From Siphonodentalium dalli (taxonomy: Eukaryota; Mollusca; Scaphopoda; Gadilida; Siphonodentaliidae), in NCBI GenBank assembly GCA_032622095.1, contig CP136067.1:174566556-174630555 (forward strand): 64,000 bases of DNA, written 5' to 3'. Positions 24,252-35,613 of the stretch are shown here, piece after piece. Position 1 is the stretch's first letter, and each line of letters opens with the position of its first letter. The notes under the pieces were generated by a model that saw only the letters and a list, made by a program, of their open reading frames with translations, searched no databases and was not told the origin of the DNA. The position numbers were made by a program, and so were the translations under genes.

Positions 24252-24320
24252 GCCAATGCATTCTCTTATATATGCGAGTCGACCATAGGTCGCCTCGCAT
24301 ATATAAGAGAATGCATTGGC
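24252..24320 (+). repeat. 69-nt hairpin 1 of P3
   Basis: Perfect outer arms GCCAATGCATTCTCTTATAT and ATATAAGAGAATGCATTGGC. Confidence 0.9.
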
Positions 24321-24400
24321 CTAAAAAAAAAATCTTTTTTAACACTTTTTACCATTTTTTCTTACATTCTTTAACAATTTTATAATTTTTAATGTGTTAA

Positions 24401-24469
24401 GCCAATGCATTCTCTTATATATGCGAGGCGACCTATGGTCGACTCGCATATATAAGAGAATGCATTGGC
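24401..24469 (+). repeat. 69-nt hairpin 2 of P3
   Basis: Same palindrome in the inverse sense, followed by CACAGGGC, which pairs with GCCCTGTG in front of hairpin 1. Confidence 0.9.
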
Positions 24470-24499
24470 ACAGGGCCATTCTGTTGGGTAAAGGGTTAA

Positions 24500-24894
24500 T
24501 GTATGTAACTTGTCAACATATCCACCTGCGTGCCTTTCCCTGTGATTCGCTATAAACTCATGAGTCGTACTATTTTCGGTCAGTTTTAAATTCGCGCACC
24601 AATGGGTGCGTGGAAAATAGTACTGCGCGAATTTAAATACGAGTAAGGCAGTTGAATTCAGGATATTCCTGACCTGTTAATGGGCTCCTGTCCGAACTAA
24701 TATTGTTCGGGTATATGTAGAAGCCGTACACATGGTGGCTTTATTGTGTCAAATCGTAAAGGGCATCTTTAATGGTATGTACGTGTGTATAGTATGATAA
24801 ATAATACAGACACCTTCGTCCAGTCTGTGACTGTCTGTCGTGTGCTCGTGATTCCGTCTGATCTTATTGCTAACGAACTTGGCCATGGCGCACA
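24500..24894. other. Unassigned DNA with a small cruciform
   Basis: At about 24568-24643, GTACTATTTTC and TTTAAATTCGCGCACC are answered by GGAAAATAGTAC and GCGCGAATTTAAA. No gene is recognised. Confidence 0.5.
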
Positions 24895-26220
24895 TTCGAA
24901 ACACGACTTTTTGTCCCCCGTAAAATTTATTTTCGGGGGACTATTGTAATCAGCTCCGTCCGTACGTTCGTCCGTCCGTCCGTTGCTCTGCAATTCTGGG
25001 TTTGATCCGATGTTCTTTTATGGAGTTATTTCCCTTTTTCAACTTTTTTTTTTACTTAGAAAATTACTCACTTTTTCGGTTTCCGGATGATATCTCAAGT
25101 TTGGATCCTTTAATTGCAAATACCGTTTTTATGTGGATCAGTCATATCAAGATACAGGTTGAGTTCGAATTTGAGTTTGATCCGATGATTTTTCTTAGAG
25201 TTATGGACTGTTTTGTCCGCCGACCCAACGGGTTCGGATGACTATTATAATCAGCCTATGCGTGCATGCGTGCGTCCGTGCGTCCGAGGTTCCCGGATGA
25301 TAACTTTAGTTAGAGTGAACCAAATTAAATTATATTTGGTAAGTGGGTTTACTAGCAGAAAAGACAGGTCAAGTTCGAATTCTGGTTCCGTCCGCCAATT
25401 TTCACCAGAGTTACTTAGAATTTGACCGTCTGTTAACATTTTTGGTTTCCGACCGATAACTCCAGTTTTGATTATTTGATCTGAACCAAAGTTGGTATGT
25501 GTATTTTTCCGCTAAAGATACAGGCCAAGTTCGCATATGGGTTCCGCCCGCCAATTTTCACCAGAGTTATGTCCCTTTTTTACTTAGAATTTTTGCCAAT
25601 TTGAGGTTTCCGGATGATAACTTTAGTAAATGTGTACTGAATGAAATTAAATTTGGTATGTAGGTTTACTAGCACTAAAAACAGGGTTTTATGCGCAAAC
25701 AACGTTCTGTTCAAGCCGACCTTTTATTCGACTTAAAAATTCAATTTTTATCTTTTTTTCTTTGGTTTCCGGATGATAACTCAAGTTTGGACTGTTCAAT
25801 TGAAAATTCCGTTTTTTTTGTGAGTCATTGATATCAAAATACAGGTCAAGTTCTAATTTGAGTTTGATCCGATGATTTGTCTCAGAGTTATGGGCTTTTC
25901 GACTAAGAGAATTCTATTTTACTTGTTTTTTCTTTGGTTTCCGGATGATAACTCAAGTTTGGATTGTTTAATTGGAAATTCTGTACCTTCATGGTGTAAT
26001 CAACTCCTCCTACAGTTTTGATCGTAGATATTTGAAACTTCAGAGTATTGTTACCCACATACTGCAGATGTGCAACATGTATATAGATGACGGAAAAATT
26101 ATTTTTTTACTGAATTATTAACCCTTTCGACTTAGAACATTTCAACATTGTTTTTAATTTCTTTAACAAAGCGGCGTCGACTTGCCACGTTGTCGGTGGA
26201 CACTGTGGTGGGCCGACCTT
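24895..26220 (+). mobile_element. Family R element with internal degenerate tandem repeats
   Basis: It begins with the hairpin CCCCCG...CGGGGG (24916-24941) and then (TCCG)n (24955-24984). At least five degenerate blocks follow, each with GGTTTCCGGATGATAACT, a variant of TTGGATTGTTTAATTG, ATACAGGTCAAGTTC and AGAGTTATG.C..TTTTTCGACTTAG. The part near 25995-26095 (AACTCCTCCTACAGTTTTGA) is matched in reverse at 39545-39655. No coding capacity. Confidence 0.75.
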
Positions 26221-26561
26221 TTATTATTTATATAATCTGACCAAATAATTGCTTATATTTACATAGCCCGTCTGAGTTACACTAAGTCCTGTTCTGTGAT
26301 TGGTCAACTGCCAGGTGTGTCACCGTTTCATACCCCAAAATAACAGACCGTAACAAAGTTCAGTCGAATTGCATCTGAAGCCATTTATTTATATCGATCA
26401 CACTATCGTTGCTAACTACTAAGTGCTTTGGAATAATATATTGGACTGACTTAATGTGCTGCGCGGGCTAGTCTTAAATTATCGGCAGATTTTGTGAAAA
26501 TAAATAAGAATACACTCAGTTTTTATGGGAATAAATCATCAAAAAGAGCTATATAAATATT
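26221..26561. other. Unassigned DNA
   Basis: Nothing recognised. Confidence 0.5.
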
Positions 26562-26700
26562 ATAAATGAGTGTAGCGGGTGTGTGTGTGTTAATGGGTGA
26601 TACGGCGCTGTGGTACTTGTGGCACATTTAGTATGCCCAAACGTACACAGCGCCGTGTCCCCCAATAACGCACACACCCACTATATCCATTTCTTAAATA
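26562..26700. repeat. Palindrome with ~60-bp arms
   Basis: The left arm contains AGCGGGTGTGTGTGTGTTAA and ATACGGCGCTGTG; the right arm contains CACAGCGCCGTGTCCCCCAA and GCACACACCCACTATA. The loop is about 20 bases. It is probably another foldback element. Confidence 0.75.
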
Positions 26701-27439
26701 ATGATGTCAAATTGGAGTCATTCAAAGCGATAATCCTGGACATATAATAACTAGACGGGTTTCGGTATGATGACTGTTAATTTCGTTAGAAAAAAATAAT
26801 AATCACCCACCCTGGTATCCCGTGATTCTTTTCGAAGGCGAATTCTCTGGGCCGTCTACAATAGTTTATCAATACATCACAAGAGAGAAAATAGATATTT
26901 CCCGATACATTACCCAAGTATTTCCTCAACAATGGACCCACTAGTCGCCCACTATTCTGCGACGACCTTAATTAGCAAACTATGGCTATAAGAATCGGCT
27001 TGATGGGAAATAATGATTTGCGGCACTTGTTCGTAACAAAGATTATTCTATGCCACAACCAGCCTTAATTTGATAAGTAGTGATTTGTCCGTAAAAATAA
27101 ACAAGATTCCATTGAGTCGCCGCATAAAGGGGACAATGAGTAACAATGGGAAAGATTGATAAGTATATTTCCATTATTCGCTTGCCGTTTAATATTTTTA
27201 CATCTGTTGATTTCTCTTACCTTTTATTTAATGATGAGAGAGAAATCAATCTGATGCACTTAGGTAAATAATTTATCACCGACTACGGAAACCCGCGAGG
27301 CAAGAAAGCAACATGTTTCATTACAGATGATCTATCTCTTAACACTTTCTATAGTAAATACTCATTGACGAATATTTATATTAGGAAATGTTCAGATAAT
27401 AAGTTCAACAAACGACCATTGTTTATTGAATTTATTATC
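26701..27439. repeat. Mostly unassigned; repeat Q copy 2 at ~26850-27035
   Basis: The Q copy carries TTTCCCGATACATTACC, TAGTCGCCCACTATTCTGC and GACCTTAATTAGCAAACTAT. Just before M3, AATGTTCAGATAATAAGTTC (27387) also occurs at 38139 in repeat Z, so M3 may have inserted into or beside a Z copy. Confidence 0.6.
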
Positions 27440-27884
27440 TTAAAGCCACATGGCAGTTTGCGCTCCAATATACACATATTATTCGCTTTTGAATGTTTCT
27501 CTGTATCGAAATAGGTCGATAAATATCTGAACTACCTTTCTACGAACATTATGTAACCCAAAAAAGACACATTGCAGTAATGGAAAATACAACTATGAAT
27601 GCGTCGTTTGGGTCCCAAACACAAACAAGCCATCTGCACGACATGGAACAGAAAAGAGCGTTCCGTGGTAGTCTATTCCTGATATGGTAGCAATAAAGAG
27701 CGTTTGTCTGACTTCTGGCGAAAAGTTGAAAACGGCTGAAAAATGGCTGTGACTTTCGAAAGTGATTTTCAGAGCACATGAAGCCGCTATATCAATACTT
27801 CGTTTATGTATCGACCTACCGTATCCGTTTCTCTAAATTACGTAGTAAATAAATTGGAGGTTCGAATGAGCCATGTCCGTTTAA
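27440..27884 (+). mobile_element. Family M element, complete copy (M3)
   Basis: TTAA at 27440-27443 and 27881-27884. The ends are AAGCCACATGGCAGTTTGCG and GAATGAGCCATGTCCG. The interior matches M1 (TTTGGGTCCCAAAC, AACAGAAAAGAGCGTTCCGT). Confidence 0.9.
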
Positions 27885-28033
27885 CATTTCCACTCCAATT
27901 AATGGTAATTCTTCTGCCATTGTATCATATTTTCGTTTGCCTGTTGTTTGCTAGTTTATCCTGAACACCCATCCAAACGAATACTATACCATTCCAATAT
28001 ACTGTTACAACTGGAGGGAGAATAAATTTAGTA
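27885..28033. other. Unassigned spacer
   Basis: Nothing recognised. Confidence 0.5.
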
Positions 28034-28421
28034 TATAAAGGGTTAATGGTGGACTGTGCCCTGAATCCGACCATTTATGGTACCATCTCCTTTTATACTC
28101 AACAGATATATATGCAACAAATGAATGAATTTGAGCCATGGCTGAGTGCAAAATATACCCATGTGCACTATCAACGATGCAAACAACAAGGCAATTCTAA
28201 TAAAAATGAATTTATGACTCCAGCCATACATTCATTTTCATTATAATTACCAAGTTGACTCGTCATAAATTCATTATAATTACCATGTTTGCATCGTTGA
28301 AAGAGCAATGAGTGAATTTTCCACTAATACATGGCTCAAATTTATTCATTTGTTGCATATATTCTGTTGAGTATAAAAGATGGTCCCATAAATGGTCGGA
28401 TTTAGTACTGAACCCCTTTAA
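28034..28421. mobile_element. Foldback element with ~180-bp arms, abutting T2
   Basis: The left arm (about 28037-28235) carries AATCCGACCATTTATGGTAC, CAACAAATGAATGAATTTGA and ATCAACGATGCAAACA. The right arm (about 28252-28417) carries their complements in reverse order (TGTTTGCATCGTTGAAAG, CAAATTTATTCATTTGTTGC, CCATAAATGGTCGGATTTAG). The right end runs into the TTAA where T2 starts. Open frames in the two arms are mirror images and do not indicate genes. Confidence 0.85.
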
Positions 28422-29246
28422 AGACATGGTTGGCCTTGGCGGTGGGTATCCTGTGAACAGATCTCCACCCGTCAAAAACCGCCACAAACAGAAAGAACAT
28501 CAAAATGTCGTAGATAGACTTTGTCCGTATACAAATAAGATTGATTGATTGATTGATTGATTCGGGTTTTATGTCGCTTTAGCCACTAAGGCCATATCAC
28601 GACATTGCCAGTTTTAATGGTGGAGGAAATCCGCACACTTACGGCTAATCTAACAGTGATATTTCAATGGCTGATAAACTCGTCGACCATATGCGGCAAA
28701 CCACCGGCCATCGGCAAGTAACTGGCAACTTTCCCAGATAACGATTTCGAGTCCACGATGGAAACATGTGGATTTGAACCCTTATCGCCAGCGCTGGAAG
28801 GCGAAACGGCTTGGAGTTGTACCCCTAACCGATTGAGCCACCGAGGCCCCTTATACAAATAAGAAATATCGCATAAACAGTATGTTATGGTCATATGTTT
28901 GACCATTGTTATGTAAACAAAAGCATAAAAAGTTACTTTCCTGGTGTTTGTTTATATTATGATGGTAGACATAAAGAGCGTTCTTTGTTCCTGAATACCT
29001 GATATGGAACTAATAAAGAGCGTTTGTGCCATTTGTGTGTGATTAGCCAGTAGCTTTGTGCTGTCTTCTGTAACACAATCAGGCTCTTGCTTAGGTAAAA
29101 TATAGTAGGTCTTTATGATAACATGCTGTTTACGCGATGGTCATGGTATATATGAACGGAACTGTGTGCGTTTTAATGTTTTTCTGTTTACGGTGTTTGG
29201 AACATATATGAATATTTTCGACAATTAAGGCCGCACGTGCCTTTAA
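28418..29246 (+). mobile_element. Family T element with a nested SINE (T2)
   Basis: TTAA at 28418-28421 and 29243-29246. The left end (AGACATGGTTGGCCTTGGCG) and the right end (GGCCGCACGTGCCTTTAA) match T4 and T6. The body is interrupted after TATACAAATAAGA by the SINE and resumes at 28852. Without the SINE and its duplicated target it would be about 505 bp, the size of T4. Confidence 0.9.
28541..28851 (-). mobile_element. tRNA-derived SINE with (ATCA)n tail
   Basis: Read on the minus strand, it starts GGGGCCTCGGTGGCTCAATC and has an A-box-like TGGCTCAATCGGTTAGGG and a B-box-like GGGTTCAAATCC at about tRNA spacing. A central part contains CCTCCACCATTAAAACTGGC and GACATAAAACCCG, and it closes with (ATCA)n at 28541-28562. 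A perfect 13-bp target duplication, TATACAAATAAGA, lies at 28528-28540 and 28852-28864. SINEs of this type are made by RNA polymerase III and copied by a LINE enzyme. The (ATCA)n tail implies a partner other than the CR1/L2-like LINE at 10 kb. Confidence 0.93.
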
Positions 29247-29951
29247 GCTTCTCGTGAACACTTCCAACATTTCCATGGAACTTCATGTATGCACGTTTCA
29301 ACATGTAGGCACGTTTCAACTCTTATCACTAAAAACACAATATAGAACATCAGGTGGTTCGCGTATTTTATTTAAAAATGATTTTAAAACATAGGTTCTA
29401 AAAAAGTATGTTCTAAAAATAGCCACATTTTCTGTTCATTTAAAGAAGTTTTTGGAGAAAAAGTTACAGAAGCTCCTATAGACTACGTAAGTTCAAGGAT
29501 GAAATAAGCTATCTTTAAAAAGTTGTCTCCACTACATCTAATAACCTAATTTTTCAGATTAATGTCGTTAGAATGCTCGAATTATATTCCAGTTGATAAA
29601 CGAAGTCAGTTTTGTGGCATGACGTCGACATTTTAGTCACGAACGCAATGACGTCATATTTCGCGCCACATACATTGTATAAAGCATGGAATTAGAAAAG
29701 CTGGCTACGAATGTGACAATTACCCCATCGGCGTCACTGATTCACTTGTGACAATAATGCTTCGATCAAATGAGGCAGCTGTCATTTTAGCGTATCTCAG
29801 ACTCTTCACATTGTTAGAAAACGTGATTCGTCGGCATTGTCTTTTTAAAGATATTCTGCCAAATTGGGCACCATGTAAGTTAAAATTATATATGTCAATG
29901 TTATGGCCACCAGAGAAATAGTATAGGCAAACTACATTCAATGTCGTGGAT
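29247..29951. other. Unassigned DNA containing a CRE-like palindrome
   Basis: TGACGTCA at 29649-29656 and ATGACGTC at about 29620 are the only recognisable sites. No transcription unit is evident beside them. Confidence 0.35.
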
Positions 29952-30292
29952 CAGCCCGTACTCTCAAAAATCAGCACATTATCTGCTTATATTATAACTT
30001 GTTTTAGGTAGAAAATCTGATTAGAATCGCCTGATTTTGAGTCGATAATGTGCTGAAAATTAGAATCTTTTAGTCACTTTATCGACTCATAATGAGGCGA
30101 TTCTAAGCAGATTATGTGCGGACATTGAGACAAATAAGCCATTCACAACTTTTTTTTAGGTGTACGCTTTTTAACAGGTGTTTTCACTGTAGTCCGCGCC
30201 ACAAAACGAAATAACTGGTAAAGGTCCATTATCTGCTTATTTCAGAATGAAATAATCACATTTCCGCGAGGATATGTTGCGTGGATGCCTCC
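29952..30292 (+). mobile_element. Family N element, copy 1
   Basis: Key words are CAGCACATTATCTGCTTATA, a central hairpin (GAATCGCCTGATTTTGAGTC against GACTCATAATGAGGCGATTC), AGCAGATTATGTGCGGACA and GAGGATATGTTG. The same order appears at 37483-37830, and reversed at 36646-37066 and 39102-40762. Confidence 0.8.
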
Positions 30293-31198
30293 CCAATAAA
30301 AAACATTTTATCTGAGACCAAAACTGAGTTTATTAAATACTATATATTAAAGTCCAATTGCATTAAACCAGTTTCATCTCATGTAAAATCATACTGTTAC
30401 TAAACCTAGTTTAAATAAGAAATGAATGGCGGTTTCAATGTGGTCATAGGATTTTGATCTCGAGAAAAGTTCAACAAACTGAAGAGGGTCATGCGGAATT
30501 TGCTGAAATGTTCGACAAAATGTGATTTCCGAGGGCTATGGGGTTTATTGGAAAATAACTGCATTGTGGTTATATGTATATTAACTGAGTGGGTGTGGTT
30601 ATGCTAACGCTATTGGAAAATCTGAGCAGTAATAGGCAGAATTCCACGTCCCAAGCACTATCTAAACGAACAAAAACAGCTCCAATTTTGTGTTCTCTCT
30701 TGAACAAGATAGATTCAGCTTTCAAAGCTAATGCAGCTCCGTTATAATTTGAAGCTTTTTCAAAGCCGAATATATCTTTCTGACTCCTTCAACTTCAAAG
30801 CCGACATCGGGGTATCAAATTGCAATTTCCCCACACGATGCCGCAAACAGTACAGCATCGAATAAGTTCCTGAATTCGCAGCCACTGTAGTTGTCATTGT
30901 GTCGGTCTTCCATATTTCTTGTGAATGTGCAAACGCAATTAATGATATTTCCTAACGCCAATTGCGAGACTAATGTATCTAATGGATCTGGAATGCAGTG
31001 AAGGTAATTTGTGCTACGTTGTTCCATTCAATTCCACTTATCTTATCATCTTTTCTCTTTGTAACGACAATCAAGTGGCCAATAAGTAACCTCGACTACC
31101 CAATTAAAGGATGCCATTGGTTGCACGATATGTTCATTAACTGTGCACACGCTTTACGTGCAATGGGATACAACTGATGCAGTTTGTGGTGAAGACCG
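30293..31198. other. Unassigned DNA
   Basis: A minus-strand frame of 70 codons (30815-31027) has no recognisable motif. Nothing else seen. Confidence 0.45.
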
Positions 31199-31735
31199 AT
31201 TAAGGGGGACGCACGTTTTGTATAAATCCAGTCAAAAATGGTAAGATATTTTCAACAAAGAATTTAGTCAGTGTTAAGAGATAAGGTGGTCAGCTATAAC
31301 TTGGATATGGTGGACCCATGACCCAGAACTCGTCTCAGCCCATTTTTCATTGATCAACAGGCATGGCATTACCATTCGCAGACATTGAAAAATATTTATG
31401 GGTAGTTGCCTTTCTAATTGAAAATAATCATTAAATTTCACGAATCAAGATAACTAAGTCTCCTCTCATGATCTTCAGATATATCATGGATATATGAACT
31501 GCACTGTTGAAAAATAAACCCATCTATTTTACAGAAATACCGGAAAATAGTGAAATTTTATATACGTGTCATGCCATAAAAGTAAAGTCAATGAGGATAT
31601 ACTACACAATAGGTCGATGGTTACTAAATATTGTGTACAATAATCGCTTGTAACAAATTTCATAAAGAAATTCCTAACAGATTTTCAGAAAATGTATGGT
31701 AAGAGTGTGTTGGTGAAGCGTGATTTGTTAGGTAA
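31199..31735 (+). mobile_element. Family Y element, copy 1
   Basis: It starts GGGGGACGCACGTTTTGTAT and shares AAATCCAG.CAAAA.TGG, AATCATTAAATTTCA.GAATC, TCTCATGATCTT.AGATAT and TGCCATAAAAGTAAAGT with 56155-57022. The end (GTGAAGCGTGATTTG) is weakly inverse to the start, so it may be a DNA transposon remnant. Confidence 0.7.
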
Positions 31736-31959
31736 ATCGCTGTCCGATGTATTGAAAAATACCGAGGTAATTTTTCCCATTCGGTAATTTTCTCCATTAC
31801 CTCGGTAATTTGCTTCGGTATATGATCCAAAATTTACGCAGAAAATCGTATTGCATGTTTGGATATACCTCGAAATATCGTTTGACAGTTAGAGGGGTGC
31901 GCAATTATCTCGAGAGTTTTGCTGGCGTTGGGTCCAATTCTTACACCTTAATTCTCATT

Positions 31960-32060
31960 TGGGATATAATTCGTATAGGCAACACCCACCACTTGTCATC
32001 AGAAACATCACGTTTAATCCAGAATGTTCAGACGAATGTGCAAACGAACGAATTGAAGAG
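31960..32060 (+). CDS. Candidate exon a of an unidentified two-exon gene
   Basis: The frame reads YNSYRQHPPLVIRNITFNPE and then CSDECANERIEE, ending exactly at a strong donor, GAAGAG followed by GTAAGT (32061). The upstream edge is unclear: I see no convincing acceptor or start codon, and 31960 is only where this frame becomes of interest. The splice phase is 0, matching the acceptor at 33183. I do not recognise the protein. The evidence is the quality of the donor and the phase match. It could be chance in AT-rich DNA. Confidence 0.35.
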
Positions 32061-33183
32061 GTAAGTGTAAATTTTAACAGTTTTTGTCGTTCTCGTTTTG
32101 AACTGTCTAGTCTAACAATGATTTATTTTTGTCATGACATTTTGCGAATTCATACTTGCAAATAATATCCATCTCTACGTCCCAATCCTGCTTGAAATCT
32201 GCCAATGTTGGAATGAGTCAAACTTGGAAGGACGTCGGCAGGTCTGTGTTCCGACGAACACGTGTTTATTACTATCAGCACGAGACTTCAACTGCACGTT
32301 TTTTTCTAATGGCGTAACTAATGCTACCAGACACGACCTGTGACTTGCAGTTATTGTCACAATGGATTTACCTGCTATCCGATTTGGTTACATAATCTTG
32401 TTTCACCGTTTGAGTTTTCGCAGGAGGTTGCATTGTCATTGATATGCTTTGGTAACTAATAATCACACATTAATATCAGGTCCACATTATAAGGTAAATG
32501 TAAAGGTGAAGATACCTCGACATGTTGGTGAAATATTTTCCTACTTATAAAAATGTCAATAAGATTTATTGGTAGTTAATAAAATAAACACATTAATATC
32601 AGGCCCACGTATAATGATAAACTGAACATGTTATTAAAAACCTCGAAAAGTTGTATCTATTCAAATTGAGTCAATTTATATCTTGAGGTGATTTCGTTTT
32701 CGGATTTTCAAAACATAGTTGATTGTTTGAAACATATAGATCGTTTTATTCTGAATATAGATGTGAAAACAGATGAGACGCCACTTAATGAAACCGAAGA
32801 ATTCGCACCTATAGTTTTTGCAAATAATGACGAGCCACATGAAAAATCTTGAGAATCCTCTCCAACTAAACGGCAGCTAAGCAAGTATGATAAGACGTCG
32901 ATATATTAGCATATGGTTAGTCTTAACCATTTGATAACTATATACTCGCTGACCAGTATTTACTTGATTTCCGTTCATGAATTTTATTAGTCAAGCTGAG
33001 ATATGGCCATGGGTTAGCATCCATCGACCGTCCATTTGTACGTTCTTATTGATAACATAGTCATTGAAATAATTTGGTAATTAATAAAAAACATTAATAG
33101 CAGCTCCACATACTACTTTAATTGTATTTGCTAGGTACCTCGACATGTTGGTGAGATATTTTTGAACATCTAACATTGTTCTC
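32061..33183 (+). other. Putative intron / degenerate direct repeats
   Basis: It contains diverged copies of a phrase (CACATTAATATCAGGTCCAC, then ACCTCGACATGTTGGTGA) near 32463-32535, 32590-32655 and 33085-33155. Another open stretch after TGAATATAG at 32759 reads VKTDETPLNETEEFAPIVFA but ends in a stop after 30 codons and does not match in phase. Confidence 0.35.
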
Positions 33184-33330
33184 AGCCGATGGATGACTCT
33201 GATGCTGATTCCGATTATGTGCCAGGCTCTACTGATGATTATCAACCCAATGGCAATGTGTCACCTACCGTACATATTCAAACATCAACATCATTTCCAT
33301 GGCTGAACCTTCTAAGTACACACTTAAAGT
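33184..33330 (+). CDS. Candidate exon b, acidic segment after a splice acceptor
   Basis: ATTGTTCTCAG at 33173-33183 is a good acceptor. The frame then reads PMDDSDADSDYVPGSTDDYQ and P-NGNVSPTVHIQTSTS before a stop at 33328. Acidic stretches of the DSDADxDYVPxS form are common in invertebrate proteins of unknown function. The phase (0) fits the donor at 32060 across an intron of about 1.1 kb. If real, this might be a last exon or be spliced further at AAAGTAATT (about 33325). No domain is recognised. Confidence 0.35.
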
Positions 33331-34169
33331 AATTCGGAGTAATGATAGCATTGACGATGCTTCTATTTTATAGTTCACGATGAAGGCGAGCGTCATTTAC
33401 GTCGTGTGACGTCAACGTAATGCGTGGGTCATATGGATTTGGCTTTAATTTCGTTTGTATAAATTTTCGTAGTTAAGCAATTTATGACTTTTTCATGGCT
33501 TCGTAAATTCGTCGGCCCGTCACTACAAATTGTTTCTTACAAACTCCAAATAACGACAACCAAGTCCGAAAAACATTTGTGTAGCCATATACCACAACGG
33601 CTCATATATCGGGATTTACTTTGGTCGTTGAATGGGTTATTATTTAATATGTAAACAATATTACAAATCAACAATGAACATCTTAATAAGACACAGGAGA
33701 GAGAAGGGGTGCAACAAGGAACATCTATAGCTAGCCTAGTATAGGACCTTATCTCCACAATTCTTGTTCGATGCAATTATTACGCCACTGTTTTACTGCC
33801 ACGCATGTGATGATCAGACGCACGTATACATCATGTTGCACAGACCAGGTATGATAGGTTATTTATCAGTTTTAAATTTGATATTAAAAATATCAGTATA
33901 ACAAATACCAACAGTAAAATTAGAATTGATAACGTTTTCGAAGGAAATTAGTAGGGTTCATTAGTGTCATGAATAGTTATTTTAACAGCCTAAATGTTAG
34001 TAATTTCGAAGATCGAGCAAGATCCATTGAGTACACATATATATTCCAGAATTTTCATTGTATTTAAAAGTTATTTGATGCACATTTGATTACCCAAGTA
34101 AGTAGCCAATTGTATCAGATACCCTAAATTTTAGTTGATATCTTATTTATACAGTTACTTATGATATCC
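33331..34169. other. Unassigned DNA
   Basis: Nothing recognised. Confidence 0.5.
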
Positions 34170-34637
34170 TTAAAGATACGGTTGGCCATGGTGGTGGGTA
34201 TCCTGTGAAAATATTTCCACCCATCAAAAACCGTCACAAACAGAAAGAACATCAAAATGTAGACATACTTTGTCCGTATACAAATAAGAAATATCGCATA
34301 AACAGTATGTTATTGTCATATATTTGACCATTGTTATGTAAACAAAAGCTTAAAAAGTTACTTTTCTGGTGTTTGTTTATATTATGATGGTATATATGGA
34401 ACTAATAAAGAGCGTTTATGTCATTTGTGTGTGATCAACCAGTAGCATTGTGCTATCTTATGTAACACAATCAGGCCCTTGTTTAGGTAAACTATAGTAG
34501 GTCTTTATGATAACATGCTGTTTACGCAATGTCATGGTATATATGGACGAAACTGTATGCGTTTTAATGTTTTTCTGTTTACGGTGATTGGAACAAATAT
34601 GAATATTTTCGACAACTAAGGCCTCGCGTGCCTTTAA
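34170..34637 (+). mobile_element. Family T element (T3)
   Basis: TTAA at 34170-34173 and 34634-34637. The ends are AGATACGGTTGGCCATGGTG and GAGGCC...GCGTGCCTTTAA type. It is about 35 bp shorter than T4, missing the ACATAAA.AGCGTTCTTTG segment. Confidence 0.9.
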
Positions 34638-35613
34638 TCGAAACACTGAACAGATTGCATATGATTGTACTGTTATCATTCACAGGTCGGTTAATGAAAG
34701 ACGTACATTTTGTTTTGTAGCCGAGTCTACAGAGAGCATATTCTATTGATCTAATGGCATGACTTGTTAATATACAATAGGAGGCATCCATCTCCAGTCT
34801 GAATAAATACAATTATATTGTACTCCAGGCAGCCCCTGACAATGCCAGATGTCAAGATTGTGGGGGATCTGTTCTCCACAAATCTTGTTCGATGCAATTT
34901 TACTGTCACTTAAACGTGTTGCAAGCATGGGTATGAGATTAGCCTAGTTATAGTTGAAATATGTTATATTGACTCTCTTGTTTACCTTGTAGCATGGTCA
35001 TGTTTAAGAAGTTGACAACAAGAGTCAACCTTGGCAGAAAAGTGCAAATCTGTGAATCTACATATAAGTACTGGGGTACTGAATGTGTTCGACTGTAGAG
35101 GTTCTGCATATTAGAGAAGGTTCAAAGTGTATTAGGTTTGATTAATTTATAATTGAATCCAAATTGATACCATTGTGACTAAAATGTCTCATTATGTATA
35201 TTATTGTCAGATTCCGTTAGTGGTATCCGTATGCAAACATTACTACGCCATATGATCAGCTTATGTAAATGAACACATTGATGTATATTACAAGACTATA
35301 ATAATGTAACATCAAGTTAGAGAAGGGTGCACATGATTTATAGCAGTCGCATGGTTTCCATGCAGGAACATTGACACAATCAACCAGCCGTGTGCATCAT
35401 GTCTTTAGAAGATACTACTTTTTTCTTCAGCGAGTAATCATACCACTGAATACTTAGCTTACCAGCATTTGTCAACGTTTCTTAACTGATTATATTATAC
35501 TCTATATGCGCACTACAAAATGAAGCCTGGTATGTGTGCCTTTGTTTCTAAATTATAGATAATTCCCAGATCTCGAATTCTTTATTTTTAAAATAATTTA
35601 CGATTGAAATGTG
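34638..35613. other. Unassigned DNA
   Basis: CACAAATCTTGTTCGATGCAATT at about 34876-34898 is nearly repeated from 33757, so a small diverged repeat is likely. No gene is recognised. Confidence 0.45.

Larger units (their letters stand above)
24099..24499 (+). mobile_element. Family P piggyBac-like element with twin hairpins (P3)
   Basis: This is the cleanest copy. TTAA (24099-24102), CCCTTTACCCAACA, then a unique left body (CCGGCCAAATAAAGC, TATCTTCGGTCTGTCTC, GGAACCGGCTCCTTGACC), two hairpins (24252-24320 and 24401-24469), and TGTTGGGTAAAGGG before TTAA (24496-24499). It differs from P5 at only a handful of positions in the left body. No transposase, so it would depend on a piggyBac enzyme supplied elsewhere. 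Confidence 0.93.

Noticed and set aside
28046-28548. Open frames on both strands with shared peptides
   Set aside because: They are mirror images from the two arms of a foldback element.
28801-28851. tRNA-like box sequences as a tRNA gene
   Set aside because: They are the head of a SINE with a tail and target duplication; no cloverleaf 3' half is present.
29649-29656. TGACGTCA as a functional cAMP-response element
   Set aside because: An 8-bp site with no neighbouring gene; expected by chance about once per 64 kb.
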